Origin: an uncultured Blautia sp.
GTDB taxonomy: Bacteria > Bacillota > Clostridia > Lachnospirales > Lachnospiraceae
NCBI GenBank assembly: GCA_946557785.1
Contig: CAMNTH010000012.1
Span: 25,002-89,001, forward strand
Length of the DNA: 64,000 bases
Direction of reading: 5' to 3'
The translations under genes and the position numbers were made by a program. The notes below the pieces were generated by a model, which worked only from the letters and a program-made list of their open reading frames with translations, did no database searches and had not been told where the DNA came from. Shown here piece after piece: positions 37,767-45,555 of this stretch. Positions within the stretch are counted from its first letter, which is position 1. Each line of letters starts with the position of its first letter.

Positions 37767-38531
37767 TTAATCCCGCAGCTGTCTTCCAGTAAGCTCCAAA
37801 AAGACATCATTCAGAGTCAGCTCTGCTTCCTGACCGTCATTTGAACCTGCATCTCTTTTCCGGATCATGCTCTTTAGCGCATCGCTGGTTCCGCAGGCAA
37901 TGGCCTGGCCTTTGTCCATGATCATGATCCTGGTGCAGAGCTGCTCCACCTCCTCCATATAATGGGAGGTATAGATAATGGTTGCCCCCTGCCTGTTCAG
38001 CTCCCGGATTCCCTCCAGGATACTGTTCCTGCTCTGAGGATCCACTGCAACCGTAGGCTCATCCATAAAAATAAGCCTGGGTTTATGCGCAATGCCGCAG
38101 GCGATATTCAGCCTGCGGAGAAGTCCGCCCGACAGCTTTCCCGGCAGGAATTTCCTGTAATCTTCAAGTCCTGCAAACGCAATGGCTTCTTTCACAAGTT
38201 CTCTGCGCCTGCGTTTGTCATAAACATACAGTCCGCAGAAATAATCAATATTTTCTTCCACAGTCAGCTCATTGTAAACTGCCACATTCTGCATTACCAC
38301 GCCGATCTTCCCTTTGCTTTTATAGTTGTCCGGCGACATGGGTTCTCCAAAAAGCCTGATTTCTCCTTTATCATACTTCAAAAGGGAAAGCATACAGTTA
38401 ATTGCCGTAGTCTTTCCTGAGCCGTTGGGGCCTAGAAGGCCGAAAATCTCTCCGTCAGCCACATCCAGGTTAAAATGATCCAATGCCAGCACATCCCCGT
38501 AACGCTTTACCAGATTTTTTACTTCTATCAT
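37767..38531 (-). CDS. ABC transporter ATP-binding protein (LnrL-like)
   Basis: 254 residues. Walker A GLLGPNGSGKTTAINCML, signature LSGGLLRRLNIA, Walker B LIFMDEPTVAVDPQ, H-loop TSHYMEEVEQL. It drives the two ABC-2 permeases encoded 10 bases downstream. First gene of the operon, divergent from its likely regulators at 38745-40519. Confidence 0.92.
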   Translation of the reverse strand: MIEVKNLVKRYGDVLALDHFNLDVADGEIFGLLGPNGSGKTTAINCMLSLLKYDKGEIRLFGEPMSPDNYKSKGKIGVVMQNVAVYNELTVEENIDYFCGLYVYDKRRRRELVKEAIAFAGLEDYRKFLPGKLSGGLLRRLNIACGIAHKPRLIFMDEPTVAVDPQSRNSILEGIRELNRQGATIIYTSHYMEEVEQLCTRIMIMDKGQAIACGTSDALKSMIRKRDAGSNDGQEAELTLNDVFLELTGRQLRD

Positions 38532-38605
38532 TCCCGCTTCCTCCTGTATCCATTTTACCCATGGTTTATAATATTATTTTATCAGCAATGCCTCTGCCTG
38601 CACAG

Positions 38606-38639
38606 TGACCTCTGTCATTTTCTCCTATGACAAATGTCA
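38606..38639. promoter_or_regulatory. Tandem TGAC-N4-GTCA sites in the divergent ABC/two-component region
   Basis: Two 12-bp dyads, TGACCTCTGTCA (38606-38617) and TGACAAATGTCA (38628-38639), with centres 22 bp apart, two helical turns. They lie between the divergent transporter and kinase genes and are good candidates for binding the LuxR-type regulator. Confidence 0.55.
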
Positions 38640-38744
38640 TCATTTTCATTCTTCCATGGATTCCCTTCTTCATTCGTGTTATGATGAGAATACTAAAATG
38701 AAAACATGGAATAAATGCCGGGATCCGGCAGGAACGGAGGAATT

Positions 38745-39860
38745 ATGGCGCTGCTTTATCATAAACTGCTGCTTTTCTTACTGGTGCTTCCCTCTCTTTT
38801 TCCGGGGGAAGTCTCTACTGGCACGATTGCCGCACTTTTAACAGCCATTTGCGCCAGCACACTGTGCAGTTATCTGGATAAAAAAAATACTTTGCCGTTT
38901 TTGATCGGGTTCTGGGGAGCCTGCACCTTCTGGACACCCCTTTTCCCCTTTCTTCCCCTTCTGGTTTACGACTGTGCAGACTGGAAACGGCGATGGAAGT
39001 GGCTTCTCTTCCTCCCCGCCTTTTCCCTGCTTCGCAGCGTTACACTTTTTTCTCCCCTTTCCTGCTATTACTGCGTGGTTCTCTCCCTTCTGGCTGTTTT
39101 TCTCTGCTTCCAGCAGCAAAAATATGAAAATCTTCTTTTGAAATATCATCAGGTGCGGGACGATACTGCAGAAACAGCCATACTCCTTCGGGAAAAAAAC
39201 AGAGAACTTCTCAGGAATCAGGACTATGAAGTAGAGCTTGCCACTCTTGCGGAGCGTAACCGCATTGCCCGGGAAATCCACGATAATGTAGGGCATCTGC
39301 TTACCCGCTCCATTTTGCAGGTAAGCGCTCTTCTGGTAACATATAAGGGAGATCAGGAGCAGAAAGATCAGATCTGCGCAGTGAAAGATACACTTACAGA
39401 CGCCATGGATAATGTCCGCCAGAGTGTCCATAATCTTCATGATGAGTCTATTGACCTCAAGCAGCAGATTTCCTGCCTGATCGAGGATTTCACCTTCTGT
39501 CCCGTGAGACTTATCTATGATTCAGGCAGGCTTTCCAAAGAAATAAATTATGCAGTAATCGCCATTGTAAAAGAGGCGCTCTCCAATATTGCCCGGCACA
39601 GCAATGCAACAAATGCCGTAATTTCCATTCTGGAGCATCCCTCCCTGTATCAGATTCAGATCAGCGACAACGGAACCTCCGTCCAGAGGCCGCCCCTTCG
39701 GTTTGAATCTGCCCAGGACGGCATAGGTATCTCCAATATGGAAGAACGGATCCGCTCCCTTCACGGCATTTTTCATATTAACTGCACCAATGGCTTCAAG
39801 ATATTTATCTCAATTCCCAAAAACACCGGGCAGCATGCCTACCTTCCTCCAGCAACATAG
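38745..39860 (+). CDS. Sensor histidine kinase, DesK/LiaS (HisKA_3) family
   Basis: 371 residues from ATG 38745, after GGAGG. About four or five N-terminal helices (residues 5-125) with almost no external loop mark it as an intramembrane sensor. A coiled coil leads to the phospho-acceptor His179 in NRIAREIHDNVGHLL. The HATPase_c end has AIVKEALSNIARHS and DGIGISNMEERI. It should sense drug or membrane stress and phosphorylate the regulator encoded 35 bases downstream. Confidence 0.9.
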   Translation: MALLYHKLLLFLLVLPSLFPGEVSTGTIAALLTAICASTLCSYLDKKNTLPFLIGFWGACTFWTPLFPFLPLLVYDCADWKRRWKWLLFLPAFSLLRSVTLFSPLSCYYCVVLSLLAVFLCFQQQKYENLLLKYHQVRDDTAETAILLREKNRELLRNQDYEVELATLAERNRIAREIHDNVGHLLTRSILQVSALLVTYKGDQEQKDQICAVKDTLTDAMDNVRQSVHNLHDESIDLKQQISCLIEDFTFCPVRLIYDSGRLSKEINYAVIAIVKEALSNIARHSNATNAVISILEHPSLYQIQISDNGTSVQRPPLRFESAQDGIGISNMEERIRSLHGIFHINCTNGFKIFISIPKNTGQHAYLPPAT

Positions 39861-39895
39861 AAACCAGCAGAATTACTTTCCTATGAGGTAAAAAA

Positions 39896-40519
39896 ATGCA
39901 GATAATCATAATTGACGATGACCGTTTGGTATGTATCTCCTTAAAGACCATTCTTCAGTCTGATCCGGGAATTACCGTTGCCGCAATCGGCACCAGCGGG
40001 GAAGACGGGATCACATTATACGAACGATTTCATCCGGATATCCTTCTTATGGATATACAGATGAAGGGCATGGGCGGTCTTGCCGCAGGAGAACAGATTC
40101 TTTCCAGGTATCCTCATGCCAGGATTTTGTTCCTGACTACATTTTCTGATAATGAATACATTATAAAAGCCCTCCGTATGGGCGCAAAGGGCTATCTCAT
40201 CAAGCAGGACATCGAAGCGCTGACTCCCGCTCTCCATGCTGTAATGAGCGGACAGAATGTTTTTGGAAATGAGGTTGTCACCAGAATCCCCGGGCTGATG
40301 CAGCATGAACCTGCTTTTTATCCGGAGCTGTTTCACTTAAACTCCAGAGAAGGGGAAATCATTGAGCTTGTGGCAAAGGGGCTTAACAATAAAGAAATTG
40401 CGGACACTCTCTTCTTAAGTGAAGGAACTGTCCGCAACTATTTAAGCGCCCTTTTGGATAAACTGTCCCTACGTGACAGAACCCAGCTTGCAATCTTTTA
40501 TTATCGAAACCAAAAATAA
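39896..40519 (+). CDS. LuxR/NarL-family response regulator
   Basis: 207 residues. Receiver domain with IIDDD and phospho-acceptor Asp53 (LLMDIQMKGMGG), then a C-terminal LuxR helix-turn-helix (LNSREGEIIELVAKGLNNKEIADTLFLSEGTVRNYLS). Partner of the upstream kinase; probable activator of the divergent ABC exporter. It ends 22 bases from the convergent AI-2E gene without an obvious terminator. Confidence 0.92.
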   Translation: MQIIIIDDDRLVCISLKTILQSDPGITVAAIGTSGEDGITLYERFHPDILLMDIQMKGMGGLAAGEQILSRYPHARILFLTTFSDNEYIIKALRMGAKGYLIKQDIEALTPALHAVMSGQNVFGNEVVTRIPGLMQHEPAFYPELFHLNSREGEIIELVAKGLNNKEIADTLFLSEGTVRNYLSALLDKLSLRDRTQLAIFYYRNQK

Positions 40520-40541
40520 AGGGGTTTCTGATTTCACTTAC

Positions 40542-41690
40542 CTATATCCGGATTTTTTTCTGCTTCAGTCTCTTATATGCCCATTCACGGAACAGGGAGT
40601 AAACTACCGATACCAAGGGGATAAAGATCAGCATTCCCACAATGCCCATCAGGCTTCCGCCCAATGTAACCGCAACCAATACCCAAATGGAAGGCAGGCC
40701 TACGGAGCCTCCTACCACATGTGGATAGATCAGATTCCCTTCTATCTGCTGAAGAATCAGGAAAAGCCCCAGGAACATCACTGCCTGCAGCGGACTGACC
40801 ATCAGGATCAGGAAAAACGCCACCCAACAGCCGATAATTCCGCCAAATACAGGAATCAGCGCTGTAAAGGAAATAAGCACGCCCACCAGCAGCGCATATG
40901 GGAAATGCAGGACCGTCATGGAAATAAAGAACATGCTTCCCAAAATAACGGCTTCAATACACTGCCCTGCAATGAAGCTTGCAAAAATCTCATTGGCCAA
41001 AGAACATACATGGAGGATATATGCTACCCATTCCTTAGGAAAAAGGGCATACAAAGCTTTTTTCATCTGTACCATCAGCTTTTCCTTCTGCAAAAGGATA
41101 TAACAGGAAAAAATGAATGCAATTCCTATATTCACTGCCGTATTCACAATACCTACAGTTACGGAAATGGTAGAGGATAAAATATTGTTTACCCCGCTCT
41201 GAAGTACTCCCAGGACAGAATCCAGCATCTTCTGAGGCTGAAAGTCAATAGTATTCGCCCACAGCACAATAGGCGAATCTTTTCGGAAAGCCTTTTCTAT
41301 CCACGACTGCATCTTAGGAACATTTTCTTCAATTTTCTTCGTAACACTGACAAAGGTAGTACCCAGTTCCGGCACAACCACAAGAACCACCACCAGGATC
41401 AGTGTCACCACAAACAAAACTGCAAGTATCAGGCTGACCGGCCTTGACAGCCTTTCTAATGATTTCCTGCCTTTTGTCCTCTTTTTTCCAAACAGATGCT
41501 TCTCAAAAAAACCCATAGGGACGTTCAGCACAAATGCAATCGCCGTTCCTAAAATAAAAGGAAACAGAATTCCTATCGTCCCTCCCACAAAGGCCAATAC
41601 CAGATCCAGATGCTGCACGCCCAGATAAAGAAGTATGGTAAAGGTAATCAGACACAAAATTTTTTTTATATTCCCTCGATCCAGCTCCAC
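40542..41690 (-). CDS. AI-2E family transporter
   Basis: 382 residues from GTG 41690. AAGGAGG lies six bases before it, which is better than the earlier in-frame ATGs. About eight membrane helices: a first pair at the N-terminus, a soluble insert (about 150-230), then helices with the family signature region LHFPYALLVGVLISFTALIPVFGGIIG. Members are proposed exporters of autoinducer-2, sodium or other small solutes; no function can be assigned here. Single gene. Confidence 0.88.
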   Translation of the reverse strand: MELDRGNIKKILCLITFTILLYLGVQHLDLVLAFVGGTIGILFPFILGTAIAFVLNVPMGFFEKHLFGKKRTKGRKSLERLSRPVSLILAVLFVVTLILVVVLVVVPELGTTFVSVTKKIEENVPKMQSWIEKAFRKDSPIVLWANTIDFQPQKMLDSVLGVLQSGVNNILSSTISVTVGIVNTAVNIGIAFIFSCYILLQKEKLMVQMKKALYALFPKEWVAYILHVCSLANEIFASFIAGQCIEAVILGSMFFISMTVLHFPYALLVGVLISFTALIPVFGGIIGCWVAFFLILMVSPLQAVMFLGLFLILQQIEGNLIYPHVVGGSVGLPSIWVLVAVTLGGSLMGIVGMLIFIPLVSVVYSLFREWAYKRLKQKKIRI

Positions 41691-41806
41691 AATTAACCTC
41701 CTTGCTTCCATCACTTTTATTTTTACCATTTTATCTCATGTCTTACCTCTTGTAAACAGCATAAAATCACAGAAGTATTACAAATATATCTCTTTTTACA
41801 ATTCAA

Positions 41807-41835
41807 TTGACAGAATATGTATATTATTCTATAAT
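41807..41835 (+). promoter_or_regulatory. Consensus promoter for the purine permease
   Basis: Perfect TTGACA (41807-41812), 17-base spacer, perfect TATAAT (41830-41835). The 88-base leader is AT-rich with a TATTCT/AGAATA stem; no purine riboswitch core was found. Confidence 0.85.
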
Positions 41836-41929
41836 CCACCTATAATAAGAACCTATCATAACGCTTATTCTGAATATTAGAATAAATATTAGAATGGTTT
41901 TTATTAACATTACAAAAGGGGGAAGAGTT

Positions 41930-43306
41930 ATGAATCTCGACAAAATTTTCCATCTTAAGGAAAACAAAACTGACGTAAAGACCGAAGTTATCGCCGGCAT
42001 TACCACGTTTATGACCATGGCATACATCCTGGCCGTAAATCCCAACATTCTGTCAGCTTCCGGAATGGATCGTGGTGCGGTCTTTACAGCAACTGCACTG
42101 GCATCTTTTATTGCCACCTGCTTAATGGCACTGCTTTCTAACTATCCTTTCGTTCTGGCTCCCGGTATGGGCCTGAATGCATACTTTGCCTATACTGTTG
42201 TACTCGGCATGGGATACTCATGGCAGCAGGCACTGGCAGCCGTATTTGTAGAAGGCCTGATCTTTATCCTGCTTTCTCTTACACATGTACGTGAAGCAAT
42301 CTTTAACTCCATTCCAATGAACTTAAAACATGCTGTTTCCGTGGGAATTGGTCTTTTTATTGCTTTTATCGGCCTTCAGAACGCAAAAATTGTTGTAAAT
42401 AATGATTCCACACTGGTATCTGTATTTTCCTTCAAGGGTTCTGCAGCAGACGGCACCTTCAACTCTCTTGGTATCACCGTACTCCTGGCTTTGATCGGCC
42501 TTCTGATCACTGCAGTACTTCTGGTAAAAAATATTAAAGGCGGAATCCTGTGGGGTATTCTTATTACCTGGGTTCTTGGAATTATCTGCCAGTTTGCCGG
42601 ACTTTATGTTCCAAACCCTGAGCTTGGCTTCTACAGCCTGCTTCCTGATTTCTCCAACGGCATTTCCATCCCAAGCATGGAGCCTACTTTTATGAAAATG
42701 GACTTTTCCATTGTATTTACCCTGGATTTCTTTGTGATCATGTTTGCATTCTTATTTGTAGATATGTTTGATACTCTGGGAACCCTCATTGGTGTGGCTT
42801 CCAAAGCAGACATGCTTGATAAAGACGGCAAGCTTCCAAAGATCAAAGGCGCTCTTCTTTCTGACGCAGTTGGTACTTCCGTAGGTGCTATGTGCGGAAC
42901 CTCCACAGTTACCACCTTCGTAGAAAGTGCTTCAGGTGTTGCAGAAGGAGGACGTACAGGACTTACTGCTATTGTAGCCGCAATCCTGTTCGCAATTTCT
43001 TTGTTCCTGTCCCCGATTTTCCTTGCCATTCCGTCCTTTGCAACGGCTCCGGCTTTGATTATCGTAGGATTTTTAATGCTGACTTCTATTACCAAGATTG
43101 ATTTCAGCGATTATGCAGAGGCAATTCCCTGCTTCATCGCAATCATTGCCATGCCGTTCCTGTACAGCATTTCCGAAGGTATCGCTATGGGTGTTATTGC
43201 TTATGTTGTGATTAACCTGATTTCCGGCAAAGCAAAAGAAAAGAACATCAGCGCTCTGATGTATGTTCTGGCAGTTATCTTCATTTTGAAGTATATCTTC
43301 CTGTAA
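41930..43306 (+). CDS. NCS2/AzgA-type purine permease (hypoxanthine/guanine/adenine)
   Basis: 458 residues from ATG 41930, after AAAGGGGG. About 13 or 14 helices. Family signatures: TEVIAGITTFMTMAYILAVNP, VLAPGMGLNAYFAY and the substrate segment GTSTVTTFVESASGVAEGGRTGL. This is the AzgA/PbuG/PbuO branch, proton-coupled nucleobase uptake. Own promoter and strong terminator, so monocistronic. Confidence 0.93.
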   Translation: MNLDKIFHLKENKTDVKTEVIAGITTFMTMAYILAVNPNILSASGMDRGAVFTATALASFIATCLMALLSNYPFVLAPGMGLNAYFAYTVVLGMGYSWQQALAAVFVEGLIFILLSLTHVREAIFNSIPMNLKHAVSVGIGLFIAFIGLQNAKIVVNNDSTLVSVFSFKGSAADGTFNSLGITVLLALIGLLITAVLLVKNIKGGILWGILITWVLGIICQFAGLYVPNPELGFYSLLPDFSNGISIPSMEPTFMKMDFSIVFTLDFFVIMFAFLFVDMFDTLGTLIGVASKADMLDKDGKLPKIKGALLSDAVGTSVGAMCGTSTVTTFVESASGVAEGGRTGLTAIVAAILFAISLFLSPIFLAIPSFATAPALIIVGFLMLTSITKIDFSDYAEAIPCFIAIIAMPFLYSISEGIAMGVIAYVVINLISGKAKEKNISALMYVLAVIFILKYIFL

Positions 43307-43343
43307 ATGGGAAATTGCTAAACGCATTTCCTCTGGAACCATT

Positions 43344-43401
43344 AAACAGACCTGATGCTGTCCTCACCAATAACGAAGGCAGCATCACAGGTCTGTTTTT
43401 T
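43344..43401 (+). terminator. Terminator of the purine permease gene
   Basis: Long stem ACAGACCTG-ATGCTG paired with CAGCATCA-CAGGTCTGT, followed by a T-run. Confidence 0.9.
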
Positions 43402-43437
43402 GCTTTATTATTTTCAGGTTATACCGTATAATAAAAA

Positions 43438-43486
43438 TTGCCGTACAGATGGAAGCCTGTTTATCCGGCTTCCATCCGTACGGCAA
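43438..43486 (+). promoter_or_regulatory. Leader hairpin of the EamA transporter gene
   Basis: Two 9-bp helices (TTGCCGTAC/GTACGGCAA and ATGGAAGCC/GGCTTCCAT) separated by a 2x2 internal loop (AG/CC), with a nine-base loop. No T-run follows. It ends 28 bases before the start codon. A TATAAT at 43427-43432 may be the -10. Confidence 0.65.
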
Positions 43487-43513
43487 GATTTCAACAGCGA
43501 GAGGATACAACTT

Positions 43514-44422
43514 ATGAAAAAACAACCTGTAAAACTAAAAAACTCCCTGCTTCTGCTGCTTACAGCCACCATCTGGGGTGTGGCTTTTGTAGCCCAGAGT
43601 GTAGGGATGGACTATGTAGGCGGATTTACCTTCAATATGACCCGCTGCATTATAGGCGCCATTGTACTTCTCCCGATCATCTGGTTTTTTAACAAGGGCA
43701 AAGAACCCAAAGTCCAGTCACCGGAAGAAAAAAAGGCAAGCCAAAAAACCTTACTCACAGGAGGCATCTGCTGTGGAATCCTTCTATGCCTTGCAAGCAA
43801 TTTCCAGCAGTTCGGCATTAAATATACCACTGTAGGAAAAGCTGGTTTCATTACTGCATGCTACATAGTTATTGTCCCAATCCTTGGGCTGTTCCTGAAA
43901 AGGAAATGCAGTCCCTTTATCTGGGGAGCTGTAGCCATGGCCGTTATCGGTCTATATCTTCTGTGCATTAACGAAGGATTTTACGTTGAAAAGGGAGATA
44001 CGCTGGTCATGATCTGTGCGGTACTTTTTTCCTTCCATATCCTGGTCATTGACTACTTTTCGCCAAAAGCAGATGGGGTCAAGCTCTCCTGCATCCAATT
44101 CCTCACAGCAGGGATCTTATCCGGAATTCCTGCCTTTATTTTTGAAAATCCCCAGTTTTCTTCCATATGTGATGCATGGATGCCCATCCTTTATGCTGGA
44201 ATAATGTCCTGCGGCGTGGCATATACCCTGCAGATCATCGGTCAGAAGGATATGAACCCTACAGTAGCTTCCCTTATTCTCAGCCTGGAGTCCTGTATAT
44301 CTGTCCTTTCCGGCTGGCTCATTCTCCATCAGTCTTTAAATCCCAGGGAAATCCTTGGCTGCGTCATTATGTTCGCCGCCATCATCCTGGCTCAGCTGCC
44401 TCAAAAGAATAACCCCCAATAG
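43514..44422 (+). CDS. EamA-family (DMT) transporter
   Basis: 302 residues from ATG 43514 with GAGAGGA upstream. Ten helices in two EamA repeats: the first opens LLLLLTATIWGVAFVAQSVGMDYVGG, the second covers VMICAVLFSFHILVIDYF through the C-terminus. The substrate could be an amino acid, metabolite or drug. The longer frame from 43355 crosses the upstream terminator and the leader hairpin and was rejected. Confidence 0.9.
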   Translation: MKKQPVKLKNSLLLLLTATIWGVAFVAQSVGMDYVGGFTFNMTRCIIGAIVLLPIIWFFNKGKEPKVQSPEEKKASQKTLLTGGICCGILLCLASNFQQFGIKYTTVGKAGFITACYIVIVPILGLFLKRKCSPFIWGAVAMAVIGLYLLCINEGFYVEKGDTLVMICAVLFSFHILVIDYFSPKADGVKLSCIQFLTAGILSGIPAFIFENPQFSSICDAWMPILYAGIMSCGVAYTLQIIGQKDMNPTVASLILSLESCISVLSGWLILHQSLNPREILGCVIMFAAIILAQLPQKNNPQ

Positions 44423-44509
44423 CCAGCCAATTGAAAAGATTTTATACAGCGTCAGTTGAAAAATCCCCGGAATTATGTTACCATAAGTGACAGAAACAGG
44501 AGGGATTTT

Positions 44510-44884
44510 ATGCAAATCAGGGAATCTGCAGAAGATTATCTGGAAGCAATTTTAATTTTGTCGAAGCAAGACGGCGGCGTACGCTCCGTAGATATTGCAT
44601 CCATGCTGGGCGTTTCTAAACCCAGCGTAAGCCATGCAATGAAGCTTCTTCGTGAAGATGGTTATATTGCCATGGACCGTTACGGAACGGTAACGCTTCT
44701 GGATAAAGGAGCAGAGATTGCCGGCCAGGTCTATGAAAGGCACAATGTACTGACCCAGATGCTGGAGGGCTTGGGAGTCTCCCCGTCCACAGCCAAAGCA
44801 GACGCCTGCAAAATCGAACATGACCTCAGCGCAGAAAGCTTCCAAAAAATCAAAGAATATCTGCACAAAAAAGGAACTCTATAA
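44510..44884 (+). CDS. DtxR/MntR-family metal-dependent regulator, short form
   Basis: 124 residues from ATG 44510, after AGGAGGG. The winged helix is RESAEDYLEAILILSKQDG...VRSVDIASMLGVSKPSVSHAMKLL. The dimerisation/metal domain has YERHNVLTQML and CKIEHDLS, giving the expected His, Cys and Glu-His ligands. No C-terminal SH3-like domain, as in MntR. It should sense Mn or Fe and repress uptake genes. A moderate promoter (TTGAAA-17-TACCAT, 44456-44484) precedes it. Confidence 0.88.
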   Translation: MQIRESAEDYLEAILILSKQDGGVRSVDIASMLGVSKPSVSHAMKLLREDGYIAMDRYGTVTLLDKGAEIAGQVYERHNVLTQMLEGLGVSPSTAKADACKIEHDLSAESFQKIKEYLHKKGTL

Positions 44885-44943
44885 AAAAAGTGCCCATAGT
44901 TTCACTTCAAACACTGGAACTGATTCTATAGGCGCTTTTTTTA
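44883..44943 (+). terminator. Terminator of the DtxR/MntR-type gene
   Basis: AAAAAAAGTGCC pairs with GGCGCTTTTTTT, with partial pairing inside and a T-run; begins at the stop codon. Confidence 0.75.
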
Positions 44944-44968
44944 TATGATCATGAACGTTTTTTCTATC

Positions 44969-45030
44969 TTGACAAATCTCTATATTTTCTCTATAATATA
45001 GTTCGCATCCGAATAGTTCGTATACGAACT
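44969..45030 (+). promoter_or_regulatory. MarR operon promoter with tandem operators
   Basis: Perfect TTGACA (44969-44974), 17-base spacer, perfect TATAAT (44992-44997). Directly downstream are AGTTCGCATCCGAAT (45000-45014) and the perfect palindrome AGTTCGTATACGAACT (45015-45030). They cover the transcription start and fit autorepression by the MarR protein. Confidence 0.85.
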
Positions 45031-45065
45031 TTTTTTTTCTTCCGGATACAGAAAAGAGGATTCTT

Positions 45066-45503
45066 ATGGAAAACCAACAAATCGTAATGTACGAAATCCA
45101 CACCCTTGACAACATGATCAGCAGATGGGTCGCATCTCTTTGCGAAAAAGACGGTCTGACCCAGATGCAAGGCTGGATCATTGGCTATCTCTATGACCAT
45201 TCGTCTGAGAATGTGTTCCAAAAAGATATTGAAGCCCGGTTTCACATTGCTCCATCTACTGCATCAGGGATCCTGAAGTTAATGGAAAAACGGGATTTCA
45301 TCCTTCGCAGGCCAGTCCCCGATGACGCACGCTTAAAGCGCCTGGCACTCACCCAAAAAGGAATCAGCCATCAGCTAAATATCATATACAATTTTGAACG
45401 GATGGATCAAATGCTGAAGGAAGGGATTCCAGAAGAACAGCTTGGCATTTTCTTTGATGTTATTCACTACATGAAGAAAAATGTCCAAAATGCCATTCCA
45501 TGA
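45066..45503 (+). CDS. MarR-family transcriptional regulator
   Basis: 145 residues. Winged helix with VFQKDIEARFHIAPSTASGILKLMEKRDFILRRPVPDDARLKRLALTQKG; flanking helices form the dimer domain. Likely represses itself and the ABC exporter genes that follow (52 bases gap) until a ligand binds. Start ATG 45066 follows AAAGAGGATTCTT. Confidence 0.93.
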   Translation: MENQQIVMYEIHTLDNMISRWVASLCEKDGLTQMQGWIIGYLYDHSSENVFQKDIEARFHIAPSTASGILKLMEKRDFILRRPVPDDARLKRLALTQKGISHQLNIIYNFERMDQMLKEGIPEEQLGIFFDVIHYMKKNVQNAIP

Positions 45504-45555
45504 AAAAGAATTTTCACAGCCAAACAAAACACAATACTTAGAAAGGAGACTCTTT

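Noticed and set aside
41836..41929. Purine riboswitch before the purine permease
   Set aside because: The 88-base leader lacks the conserved purine aptamer core and pairing; only an AT-rich stem is present.
43355..43513. Longer N-terminus for the EamA transporter
   Set aside because: It would cross the upstream terminator and the leader hairpin; the ATG at 43514 has a ribosome site and gives the normal family N-terminus.
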